Source of the DNA: Verrucomicrobiota bacterium
Lineage (GTDB): Bacteria; Verrucomicrobiota; Verrucomicrobiia; Opitutales; Opitutaceae
DNA length: 64,000 nt
Direction of reading: 5' to 3'
NCBI GenBank assembly: GCA_023399155.1
Contig: JAEWQP010000007.1
Location: 1-64,000 of the forward strand
This document shows positions 15,715 through 23,347 of the stretch, piece after piece. The notes under the pieces are model-generated. The model had not been told where the DNA came from. It did no database searches and saw only the letters and a list, made by a program, of their open reading frames with translations. Each line of letters starts with the position of its first letter. Position 1 is the first letter of the stretch. The position numbers were made by a program, and so were the translations under genes.

Positions 15715-18700
15715 ATGAACGCTCCCAATTTCCTCGAGTCCCACATCAGTCAGATCCCGGCCGTCCAGCTGCTCCAGAAGATGGGTTTTGCCTACTTGAG
15801 CCCTGAGGAAGTTGCCGTCGAGCGCCGCGGAAAACTCGGCAATGTTCTGCTCGAGAACGTGCTCGCGGCTCAACTTCGCCGCATCAATCGCGTGCGAACG
15901 AAAGGGCGAGAGCTTCCGTTCACCGAGGATGCCATCGCACAAGCGGTGGAAAAGCTGAGGTCTGTGCCGTTCGACGGACTTTGCCGCACGGCGGAGAAGA
16001 TTAACGACCTGCTCACGCTCGGCATTAGCATCGACCAGACCGTGGATGGAGAAAGCAAAGGTCGCAGCCTCCGCTTCATCGATTGGGAGTATCCGCGGAA
16101 CAACGCATTTCACGTCACCGCTGAATTCAAGGTGGAGCGCACGGCCAGCAATGAGACGCGGCGTCCCGACATCGTGTGCTTCGTCAACGGCATCCCCTTC
16201 GTCGTGATTGAGTGCAAACGACGCGACGAGAAGGACGCGCTGCTGGCGGCGATCACGCAACACCTCCGCAACCAAGAGGGTGCCGAGATCCCGCACCTCT
16301 ACACTTACGCGTCCATCGTTCTCGGCCTGAACAAGGACGACGGGCGCTATGCCACCACGGGCACCCGCGAGAAGTTCTGGGCTGAATGGCGGGAACTGGA
16401 GGACGACGCGGCAGCGATCCGAAACCTGCTCGCGATGCCCCCACGTCGCGAGGAGCACGAGAAGCTCTTCACCGGCGAGTTCGCCTACGCGCGGGCCTTC
16501 TTCGAAGAACTCGCCGCCGCCGGTCCGCGCGAAGTCACCGGCCAGGATCGCTTGCTCCATGCTCTTTGCCGTCCGGAGCGCCTGATCGAACTCGCACGTC
16601 AGTTCACGCTTTTCGACGAAGGTGGCACCGTCCGGAAGATCGCTCGCTACCAGCAATATTTCGCCATCCGCAAAACGTTGGAGCGGGTCCGCATCAAGGA
16701 CGCCGAAGGCCGCCGCCGCGGCGGTGTCATCTGGCACACGCAGGGATCGGGCAAGTCGCTCACCATGGTCATGCTGGCCAAGGCGCTTGCGCTGGAGCCT
16801 TCGATTCCCGATCCGCGCATCGTCCTCGTCACTGACCGCATCGACCTGGATGAGCAGATCACGAAGACGTTCCACCAGTGCGGAAAAGAACCGCAGCAGG
16901 CGAAGACCGGGCGGCATCTCATGGAGCTTCTGGAGGACGACCGCGTGGCCGTCGTCACCACCGTCCTCGACAAGTTCGGGGCTGCCGCGAAGGCCAACGA
17001 CGCGTTCCGCAATTTGAACGCTGACCTGTTCGTCCTCGTCGATGAGAGCCATCGGTCGCAATACGGCGAGGCGAACCTACGCATGATGAAGGCGCTGCCG
17101 AACGCGTGTTTCATCGGCTTCACCGGCACGCCGCTGATGAAGAAGGAAAAGAATACGGCGCAGAGATTCGGCGGGATCATCGAGCCACCCTACACGATTC
17201 GCGACGCGGTCGAAGACAAGGCCGTCGTCCCACTCCTTTACGAGGGCCGTCACATCCTCCAGGACGTAAATCAGAAGGCCGTGGATCGCATGTTCGAGGA
17301 ACTCTGCGAGGGCCTCACGGTGGAACAGAAGGCCGATCTCAAGCGCAAGTTCGCCTCACGTGACGAACTCACCCGTATCGATAGCCGGCTCTATCTCATC
17401 GCGTGGAACGTCTCTCGCCACTTCTCCGAAACGTGGAAGGGTACAGGCTTCAAAGGCCAGCTTACCGCGCCAGGAAAACGTGAGGCGCTGCTCATCAAGC
17501 GTCACCTCGAGCAGATGGGCAAAGTCAGCGCCGAGGTGCTCATCTCCGCTCCAGACGACCGGGAGGGCGAGGGAGATACCGCGGCCGATGAGAGCGTGCT
17601 CGCGTTCTGGAAAACGCAGATGGCGAAGCACGGGGGCGAAAAGGACTACAACCGGAACGTCATCGAGGCGTTCAAGAAAGGCGACGAACCCGAGATCATC
17701 ATTGTCGTGGACAAGCTGCTCACCGGCTTCGATGCACCGCGCAACGTCGTGCTCTATATCGCCCGCAGTCTGAAGGAGCACACGCTGCTCCAAGCTATCG
17801 CTCGGGTGAATCGGCTGCATCCAGGCAAAGACTACGGCTACATCATCGACTACCACGGCGTCATCGGCGAGTTGCACGATGCGCTCGAACTCTACGGCAA
17901 ACTCGCCGGCCAGCTCTTCGATCCCGAGGACCTCGACGGCGCGCTCACGGATGTCCGCGAGGAGCTGAAATCCCTGCCCGCGGCCCATGACGGAGTTTGG
18001 GATATGTTCCGGCACCTTCCGAACAAGCAGGATGATGAGGCCTACGTTCTCGCGCTGGAGGACGACCTCAAACGCGAGGAGTTCTACGCCCGCGTTTCGA
18101 AGTTTAGCCGACTGCTCAAACTCGCGCTCTCCACGCTGTCATGGCTGAACACGGCCGACCCCGCGAAGGTCGAACGTTATAAGCGGGACGCGGTGCTGTT
18201 TCAGAAAATCCGCGCCTCGGTCAAAATCCGCTACGCCGAGGAGATCGACTATCGCGATTACGAGAAGCAGATCCAGAAGATGCTCGCGACCTATGTGCAA
18301 GCCGACGAAGTCATCCAGGTCGTCGCGCCAGTTAACATTTTCGAGCGCGAAGCATTCAAGGCCGAGGTCGACAAGGTCACTTCGCCACGTGCCAAGGCCG
18401 ACGTGATCGCCAACCGGACCAAGAAAACGATCACCGAGAAGATGGACGAAGATCCTTTCTTTTATCGGAAGTTCTCCATCCTGCTCCAGCAGGCCATCGA
18501 TGAGTACAAGGCCCAGCGCATCAGCGAGGCCGAGTTGCTCGCCAAGGTCACCGACATCATGGAGAAAGTCCGCGACGGCAGGCACGACGATGTCCCTGCT
18601 GCTGTGCGCGGCAGCGACTTGGCCAAGGCATTCTTCGGCGAACTCACCAGCCAACTCGGCGGAGCAGTGCCGCAGAAGTCGGAGGTCGATTCAGCGGCGG

Positions 18701-18987
18701 TGAATGAGGACTCCGCGCACTATGCCGGCACCGAACCCCCTGCCGGATCGCCGCCGCCAATGGCAGAGCTGCTTGCGGAGGTCGCTTGCGACATTGAGCG
18801 GATCATCCGTCTGCATGCCATCGTTCGGTGGCGGGAGAATACCGACGCGCAAAACGCGATGCGCAACGATCTCGATGATCTGCTTTTCGACCTCCAGAAC
18901 ACGAAAGGCATCACACTGACCTTTGAACAGATGGATGCCATTCTTGAGTCTATTCTGAGGATCGCCCGCAACCGGTCAGATGTCTGA
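15715..18987 (+). CDS. hsdR: Type I restriction enzyme, DNA translocase and nuclease subunit
   Basis: HsdR moves DNA in an ATP-dependent way and cuts unmethylated DNA far from the recognition site. The 1090-residue protein has the N-terminal nuclease motif (RRPDIVC with D152; FVVIECKRRD with E166 and K168). It then has helicase motif I (THTQGSGKS-type, here HTQGSGKSLTM near 345-355), motif II as DESH (443-446) and motif III (GFTGTPLM near 467). The second RecA domain contains VVDKLLTGFDAPRNVVLYIAR near 665-685 and AIARVNR just after it. The length and order are typical. It is separated from hsdM and hsdS by nuclease, SLATT and CD-NTase genes. The metallopeptidase gene overlaps its end by 8 bp. 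Confidence 0.95.
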   Translation: MNAPNFLESHISQIPAVQLLQKMGFAYLSPEEVAVERRGKLGNVLLENVLAAQLRRINRVRTKGRELPFTEDAIAQAVEKLRSVPFDGLCRTAEKINDLLTLGISIDQTVDGESKGRSLRFIDWEYPRNNAFHVTAEFKVERTASNETRRPDIVCFVNGIPFVVIECKRRDEKDALLAAITQHLRNQEGAEIPHLYTYASIVLGLNKDDGRYATTGTREKFWAEWRELEDDAAAIRNLLAMPPRREEHEKLFTGEFAYARAFFEELAAAGPREVTGQDRLLHALCRPERLIELARQFTLFDEGGTVRKIARYQQYFAIRKTLERVRIKDAEGRRRGGVIWHTQGSGKSLTMVMLAKALALEPSIPDPRIVLVTDRIDLDEQITKTFHQCGKEPQQAKTGRHLMELLEDDRVAVVTTVLDKFGAAAKANDAFRNLNADLFVLVDESHRSQYGEANLRMMKALPNACFIGFTGTPLMKKEKNTAQRFGGIIEPPYTIRDAVEDKAVVPLLYEGRHILQDVNQKAVDRMFEELCEGLTVEQKADLKRKFASRDELTRIDSRLYLIAWNVSRHFSETWKGTGFKGQLTAPGKREALLIKRHLEQMGKVSAEVLISAPDDREGEGDTAADESVLAFWKTQMAKHGGEKDYNRNVIEAFKKGDEPEIIIVVDKLLTGFDAPRNVVLYIARSLKEHTLLQAIARVNRLHPGKDYGYIIDYHGVIGELHDALELYGKLAGQLFDPEDLDGALTDVREELKSLPAAHDGVWDMFRHLPNKQDDEAYVLALEDDLKREEFYARVSKFSRLLKLALSTLSWLNTADPAKVERYKRDAVLFQKIRASVKIRYAEEIDYRDYEKQIQKMLATYVQADEVIQVVAPVNIFEREAFKAEVDKVTSPRAKADVIANRTKKTITEKMDEDPFFYRKFSILLQQAIDEYKAQRISEAELLAKVTDIMEKVRDGRHDDVPAAVRGSDLAKAFFGELTSQLGGAVPQKSEVDSAAVNEDSAHYAGTEPPAGSPPPMAELLAEVACDIERIIRLHAIVRWRENTDAQNAMRNDLDDLLFDLQNTKGITLTFEQMDAILESILRIARNRSDV

Positions 18988-19681
18988 CGCGGTCACTCTC
19001 ATCACTCCTGCCGGTCCGGCCACGTTGCGCCGAACCGAACGCGCCACACTCGCCATAAGTGTGCTTCCGGACGGCATCCTTCAAATCGTCGCGCCCCGCC
19101 TCGCGCGCGAAAGCGACATCGTTGCCAAGGTTGGGAAGCGACTGCGTTGGATCGTGCGGCAGCGAACCGCCTTCGCTGACATGAATCGAGAGAGGGTGCC
19201 TCTTCGCTATGAATCTGGCGCCACGCACCGGTACCTGGGACGCCAATACCGGTTGAAAGTCAGTCGTGGCAGCCCGCCCTCAGTGCGGCTGGTGCAGGGC
19301 TATTTCCAGATCTCTACGCCGACCGGATCGGCATCGGAAGTCAGGTCTGCTCTCAACGTCTGGCTGAGGGCCAAGGCATTGGAGCAATTCTCCGCTCGCG
19401 TGGCCAAGTGGGAGTCTTGGTGTTCTGCTCGTAAGTATCCGAAGCCCCGCGTCCGACTTCTTCGAATGCCGAAGCGGTGGGGTAGTGCGCACCGCGATGG
19501 ACGTATTCTCCTCAATCCAGATCTGGTGAAAGCGCCGGCGATTTGTGTCGAGTACGTGATCGCACACGAAATCTGCCACCTTAAGCACCCGTATCACGAC
19601 CGCGCCTTCTTCCAGCTCCTGGGGCACGTGTTTCCGAACTGGCGTGCAGTGAAGGCGCGGCTCGAGGCTTCGGAGATCTAG
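18980..19681 (+). CDS. YgjP/M48-type metallopeptidase of the restriction locus
   Basis: The 233-residue protein has the zinc-protease signature H196-E197-I-C-H200 in VIAHEICHLKHPYHDRAFF. H206 may be the third ligand. It also has the YgjP/DUF45 features KRWGSAHRDGRILLNP before it. Such small M48-related peptidases frequently end type I restriction-modification operons; their substrate is unknown, with control of HsdR a common suggestion. The ATG lies inside the end of hsdR (8-bp overlap), so translation is probably coupled. It is the last cargo gene before the transposon end. Confidence 0.88.
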   Translation: MSDAVTLITPAGPATLRRTERATLAISVLPDGILQIVAPRLARESDIVAKVGKRLRWIVRQRTAFADMNRERVPLRYESGATHRYLGRQYRLKVSRGSPPSVRLVQGYFQISTPTGSASEVRSALNVWLRAKALEQFSARVAKWESWCSARKYPKPRVRLLRMPKRWGSAHRDGRILLNPDLVKAPAICVEYVIAHEICHLKHPYHDRAFFQLLGHVFPNWRAVKARLEASEI

Positions 19682-19702
19682 TTGCGAGGCAGCGGAAAAT
19701 AA

Positions 19703-19736
19703 AGCGGCGGATAGCCCGATTGGAGTATCCGCCGCT
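19703..19736 (+). terminator. Hairpin after the metallopeptidase gene
   Basis: AGCGGCGGATA at 19703-19713 pairs perfectly with TATCCGCCGCT at 19726-19736. It lies 21 bp after the stop of the last cargo gene and probably terminates the operon, although the following T content is low. Its right arm runs into the first transposon-end repeat. Confidence 0.6.
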
Positions 19737-19816
19737 TACGTTTCAGTAGTACCAGCTTACACTTTAATATTACCGGCTTACGTACTGAATTATTCCACTT
19801 ACGTTTTGAATTTTAC
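19733..19816. repeat. Four putative TnsB-binding repeats, 21-bp period
   Basis: Four copies start at 19733, 19754, 19775 and 19796, with the core CTTAC at 19735, 19756, 19777 and 19798, an exact period of 21 bp. Copy three reads GGCTTACGTACTGAATTATT and copy four CACTTACGTTTTGAATTTTA. Classical Tn7 has four overlapping 22-bp TnsB sites in its right end, so number, spacing and position all fit TnsB-binding sites. Confidence 0.85.
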
Positions 19817-19837
19817 CGAACCAGGACGACCCCGACA
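19817..19837. mobile_element. Right terminus of the Tn7-like transposon
   Basis: Read inward from 19837 on the minus strand, the end is TGTCGGGGTCGTCCTGGTTC, beginning with the TGT common to Tn7-like elements. The repeat array follows directly. The next base pair outside is the last base of the gnd stop codon, so the expected 5-bp target duplication would be 19838-19842 (CATAG in gnd orientation), including the stop codon. The matching copy at the left end is outside the window. Confidence 0.78.
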
Positions 19838-21340
19838 CTATGCCTCGATCTGGGGGCGCGTCTTGTCGGGCCAGTCGATGTGGAAGAACCTCCCGCGCGG
19901 CTTGTCTGTCCGCTCGTAGGTGTGCGCTCCGAAGTAGTCGCGCTGGCCCTGGAGCAGGTTGGCGGGAAGACGGGCGGAGCGGTATCCGTCGTAGTAGGAC
20001 AACGCCGAACTGAAGGTGGGAACCGGGACGCCGTACTCCACCGCCGCGGCGACGACCTTGCGCCAGTTGTTCTGCGCCTTCTGCACGGTCTTGCGAAAGT
20101 ACGGATCGAGGAGGAGGTTTGCCAGCGTCGGTTTGCGGCGGAAGGCCTCGGTGATCTTCTGCAGGAAGACGGCGCGGATGATGCAGCCGCCGCGCCAGAT
20201 CTGCGCGATCTCGCCGAAGTTCAGCGTCCACTGGTACTCCTTCTGCGCCTCGCGCATGAGCTGAAATCCCTGCGCGTAGGAGCAGATCTTCGAGCAGTAG
20301 AGCGCGTCGTGGATGGCGCGGATGAATGCGGCCCGGTTGCCGCGGAACTTTTTCCTCGGACCCTGGAGCAGCTTGGACGCGGCGACGCGCTCCTCCTTCA
20401 CGGCAGACAGACAGCGCGAGAAGACCGCCTCGGCCACGGTCGGCGCGGGCACGCCCATGTCGAGGGCGTTGACGCTGGTCCACTTGCCTGTGCCCTTCTG
20501 GCCGGCTGTGTCGAGGATGACATCGACGATCGGCTTGCCGGTGACGGGATCTGCCTGCTGCAGGATATCGGCTGTGATCTCGATCAGGAAGCTGTCGAGC
20601 ATCCCTTTGTTCCACCTGGCGAATACCTTGCCGATCTCGGGAGCGCTCATGCCGAGCACGCCGCGCATCAAATCGTAGGCTTCGCAGATCATCTGCATGT
20701 CGCCGTACTCGATGCCGTTGTGCACCATCTTGACGTAATGGCCCGCGCCATCGGGTCCGATGTAGGTGCAGCACGGCACGCCGCCCTTGACGGGCTTGCC
20801 GGGTGCGGCGCCCTCGAGGGGGCGCCCGGTCTTGGCATCGACCTTCGCGGCGATCGCCTCCCAGACGGGCTTGAGAAACTTGTAGGCGCCGGGATCACCC
20901 CCGGGCATCAACGAGGGACCGAAACGAGCCCCTTCCTCGCCACCGGACACGCCCGAGCCGATGAACTTCAGGCCCTTCGCAGCGAGATCCTTTTCGCGGC
21001 GAATCGTATCCGTCCACTTCGCATTGCCGCCGTCGATGATGATGTCGCCCTTGTCCAACAGCGGCACGAGGCTGTCGATCACGGCGTCCGTCGGACCGCC
21101 AGCCTTGACGAGAATCACGACACGGCGCGGCTTCTCCAGCGAGGCGACGAATTCCTTGAGCGAGGCGCACCCGACGAGACCGCCGGGGGTGTCGGGGTTT
21201 TCCGCGACGAATCTCTGCATCGTCTCGGTCGTACGGTTGTAGACCGAAATGCGGAAACCGTGGTCTGCGACGTTGAGCGCGAGATTCTGACCCATCACGG
21301 CGAGGCCGATGAGTCCGATGTCAGACTGTGAGGTGGGCAT
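19838..21340 (-). CDS. gnd: 6-phosphogluconate dehydrogenase (decarboxylating)
   Basis: Gnd oxidises and decarboxylates 6-phosphogluconate to ribulose 5-phosphate with NADP in the pentose phosphate pathway. The 500-residue protein starts MPTSQSDIGLIGLAVMGQNL, the family's nucleotide-binding GLxVMGxNL motif. It also contains ILVKAGGPTDAVIDSL, FIGSGVSGGEEGARFGPSLM and, near the end, YERTDKPRGRFFHIDWPDK. The upstream frame (to 21706) has no similarity and was excluded. The stop codon touches the end of the Tn7-like transposon, so this gene's 3' end seems to serve as its attachment site while the reading frame stays whole. Confidence 0.95.
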   Translation of the reverse strand: MPTSQSDIGLIGLAVMGQNLALNVADHGFRISVYNRTTETMQRFVAENPDTPGGLVGCASLKEFVASLEKPRRVVILVKAGGPTDAVIDSLVPLLDKGDIIIDGGNAKWTDTIRREKDLAAKGLKFIGSGVSGGEEGARFGPSLMPGGDPGAYKFLKPVWEAIAAKVDAKTGRPLEGAAPGKPVKGGVPCCTYIGPDGAGHYVKMVHNGIEYGDMQMICEAYDLMRGVLGMSAPEIGKVFARWNKGMLDSFLIEITADILQQADPVTGKPIVDVILDTAGQKGTGKWTSVNALDMGVPAPTVAEAVFSRCLSAVKEERVAASKLLQGPRKKFRGNRAAFIRAIHDALYCSKICSYAQGFQLMREAQKEYQWTLNFGEIAQIWRGGCIIRAVFLQKITEAFRRKPTLANLLLDPYFRKTVQKAQNNWRKVVAAAVEYGVPVPTFSSALSYYDGYRSARLPANLLQGQRDYFGAHTYERTDKPRGRFFHIDWPDKTRPQIEA

Positions 21341-21480
21341 AGGTGGTTGGACGAGTCTTGTCCGACCATGTGCGAGGACACGTGTCCGTGCCCAGCAAAA
21401 AGATAACCTCTCGCCCGCGGCGGCAGTTTCCCCCGCTTCGCGCCACCGCAGTGAGCGGTGAGCCCGCGAAGCGGACCGGA

Positions 21481-21759
21481 TCAGATCTCGACGGCCCGAA
21501 GGGTGTTCGGGAAATAGGGCGCGATCACATCGACCACCGGCGTCAGGAACGTCGGCTCGCTGCGATGGCGCACCCAGTTCGCGAAGAGCATGAACATACC
21601 CATGCCGACGACGACGAGAAGGAAGGTGCGATTGGTCCGGCCGACCAGGCGCATCAACTGCAGGACAGCGAGCAGGGCCAACAACAGGATGCCGAATCGG
21701 AGCCAATCACTCTCCGGGAGCTTGGTCACAAGTTCGTTGACGGATAGAAGTGAATTCAT
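21481..21759 (-). CDS. Small hydrophobic membrane protein
   Basis: The 92-residue protein has two transmembrane segments (about 22-39, FGILLLALLAVLQLM, and about 45-61, FLLVVVGMGMFMLFA) followed by a short charged loop and a tail. No family is recognised. It lies between gnd and moaE on the same strand, with gaps of 140 and 58 bp, so it may or may not belong to either transcript. Confidence 0.6.
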   Translation of the reverse strand: MNSLLSVNELVTKLPESDWLRFGILLLALLAVLQLMRLVGRTNRTFLLVVVGMGMFMLFANWVRHRSEPTFLTPVVDVIAPYFPNTLRAVEI

Positions 21760-21817
21760 GCGGGGGCGCAGTTCCTCGCTGAGTACTATCGACCATCATG
21801 TGTGAATCCTGACCGGC

Positions 21818-22261
21818 TCACTTTGGGGCCGTCTGGCAATTGATCCAACCGGAGTCACCATCCGCGTAGTGTTCCTTCTTCCAGATCGGAACCCGGGATT
21901 TCACCTCATCGATCACGTAACGACAGGCATCGAACGCAGAGCCACGATTCCGGGAGGAAACCCCTACCCAGACGGCGAGATCTCCGAGCGCGAGCGTGCC
22001 CACACGATGGATGCACCTGATGTCAAAAACGGGGAAAACACGCATCGCCTCGTCGAGGATGCGCGATCCCTCCTTGTCCGCGAGGGGAGCGAAGGCCTCG
22101 TACTCGAGCCGCGCGACTGCGCGTCCCTCGTTGGTGTTGCGCACCCAGCCCTCGAAGCTGACGAATGCGCCGGCGCGCTCGTCGGCCATCGCGGAGCGCA
22201 GGCCTGCGAGGTCGATGGGCGCGGCACTGATGGAGAAGCGGGACACGGATCGGATCGGCAT
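21818..22261 (-). CDS. moaE: Molybdopterin synthase large subunit
   Basis: MoaE is the catalytic subunit of molybdopterin synthase, which puts two sulfurs from MoaD into precursor Z (cPMP). The 147-residue protein shows the family segments GAFVSFEGWVRNTNEG, LEYEAFAPLA, HRVGTLALGDLAVWV and the end VPIWKKEHYADGDSGW with the catalytic lysine pair. The ATG at 22261 gives the usual length; the upstream frame to 22666 is not similar. It is 17 bp downstream of moaD. Confidence 0.93.
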   Translation of the reverse strand: MPIRSVSRFSISAAPIDLAGLRSAMADERAGAFVSFEGWVRNTNEGRAVARLEYEAFAPLADKEGSRILDEAMRVFPVFDIRCIHRVGTLALGDLAVWVGVSSRNRGSAFDACRYVIDEVKSRVPIWKKEHYADGDSGWINCQTAPK

Positions 22262-22278
22262 GTTGACTCGGCCCGCTG

Positions 22279-22524
22279 TCAACCTCCGGCGACCGGTGGG
22301 ATGAACACGACGCGGTCTCCCGGCTTCAGCGGCTGGTCCCACGGGGCGAAGTCGTCGTTGACGGCCACCTTGAGCATGCGCCCGGGAAGGGTGAACCCAT
22401 GCTTTGCCTGCAGTTCCGCATAGAGGGCATCCGGACTGGCCGCCGCCGTCTCCACCTGTTCCTCGGAGCGGCCCGCCTGCTCGCGCAGCAGCGCGAAGTA
22501 CTGCACCTGAATGCGCTGGTTCAT
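22279..22524 (-). CDS. moaD: Molybdopterin synthase sulfur-carrier subunit
   Basis: MoaD is the ubiquitin-like sulfur carrier of molybdopterin synthase. The 81-residue protein has the typical start (IQVQYFALLREQAG), a central VAVNDDFA segment and a C-terminal GDRVVFIPPVAGG. The terminal Gly-Gly becomes adenylated and then thiocarboxylated. The start overlaps the moaC stop by 4 bp (ATGA), so the two are coupled. Confidence 0.93.
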   Translation of the reverse strand: MNQRIQVQYFALLREQAGRSEEQVETAAASPDALYAELQAKHGFTLPGRMLKVAVNDDFAPWDQPLKPGDRVVFIPPVAGG

Positions 22525-23042
22525 CGTCCTGGTTTCCGGGAACGCGCGGCCGGGCGCTTTCGCGCTGGAGCTTCGACTGCACGGAAGTCGCTCTTGCCGC
22601 CGGTTTTTTCCACGAGCGCGATCTCCCGGATGACGGTGCCGAGCCCGAGGGCCTTGACCATGTCATAGACAGTCAATGCAGCCACGCTGGCCGCGGTCAG
22701 CGCCTCCATCTCCACGCCGGTCCGGGCCTCCGCGGCGGCACGCGATTCGACAAGGACCATGCCGTCGGCGATCAGTCGCGCCTCGACCTGGCAGGCGTCC
22801 AGCGGCAGCGGATGGCAGAGCGGAATCAACTCGTGGGTGCGCTTGGCGGCCATCATCCCCGCGAGGCAGGCGGTCTGCAGAACCGGACCCTTCTTGCCGC
22901 GCAACTCGCCGTCAACAAACAGGGCCGCGGCCTGCGGCGTGAGTTGCACGAGTGCGCGCGCCCGCGCCGCTCGTCGCGTCACGGCCTTGCCGCCGACGTC
23001 GACCATGACGGGGCGATTTCTGGCGTCCACGTGGGAAAGCAT
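22521..23042 (-). CDS. moaC: Cyclic pyranopterin monophosphate synthase
   Basis: MoaC converts the MoaA product into cyclic pyranopterin monophosphate. The 173-residue protein begins MLSHVDARNRPVMVDVGGKA and contains the family motifs KKGPVLQTACLAGMMAAKRT, IPLCHPLPL, EMEALTAASVAALTVYDM and VEKTGGKS near the end. The ATG at 23042 begins just where family similarity begins. The C-terminal 15 residues are basic (ARKRPAARSRKPG), a little longer than usual. Confidence 0.95.
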   Translation of the reverse strand: MLSHVDARNRPVMVDVGGKAVTRRAARARALVQLTPQAAALFVDGELRGKKGPVLQTACLAGMMAAKRTHELIPLCHPLPLDACQVEARLIADGMVLVESRAAAEARTGVEMEALTAASVAALTVYDMVKALGLGTVIREIALVEKTGGKSDFRAVEAPARKRPAARSRKPGR

Positions 23043-23107
23043 CGGCGCAACGTGAGCGGGTTGTGCCTGTGTTTCAACCCTGCTCGCAGCTCGGCGCGCG
23101 GGCCGAG

Positions 23108-23341
23108 TCACCGCGAGAGCCATCGACCGAGGCCGAGGATGACGGCGATCACGGCGCCAAGCACGACACACCCCAGAATGACGAGGAAGAAAAACCGTGC
23201 CACCGGTTCGCTTCCGCCGAGCACCGGGCGCTTGTCCTCCTTTTCTTCCTCAGGCTCCACCTCCCAATCGCGGAGCTCGTCGTCCTCGTCGGCATCGCGC
23301 CAACGCGGGCGCTCGTCGTCGTCGCGCGTGTCGCGAGCCAT
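23108..23341 (-). CDS. Small acidic single-span membrane protein
   Basis: The 77-residue protein has a very acidic N-terminal half (DDDERPRWRDADEDDELRDW) and one transmembrane helix at the end (about 49-70, ARFFFLVILGCVVLGAV). It lies 6 bp after moeA and 65 bp before moaC, inside the molybdenum cofactor gene row. No family is recognised. Its steady spacing suggests it belongs to the same transcript. Confidence 0.6.
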   Translation of the reverse strand: MARDTRDDDERPRWRDADEDDELRDWEVEPEEEKEDKRPVLGGSEPVARFFFLVILGCVVLGAVIAVILGLGRWLSR

Positions 23342-23347
23342 GGCGGA

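Larger units (their letters stand above)
195..19837. mobile_element. Tn7-like transposon with defence cargo, left end not in window
   Basis: The element contains a TnsA/TnsB/TnsC/TniQ(TnsD) operon, a cargo of type I restriction-modification and other defence genes, and a right end with four 21-bp-period repeats and a terminus that reads TGTCGGGGTCGTCC inward from 19837. The terminus touches the gnd stop codon (19838-19840). In classical Tn7 the tnsA gene lies close to the right end; here about 12 kb of cargo sits between tnsA and that end. The left end was not found: it should lie left of the IS66 fragment. The span given is therefore a minimum. Confidence 0.8.

Noticed and set aside
19838..21706. 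Long frame from 21706 as the gnd gene
   Set aside because: The first 122 codons have no similarity and pass through the promoter region. Similarity to 6-phosphogluconate dehydrogenase starts at 21340.
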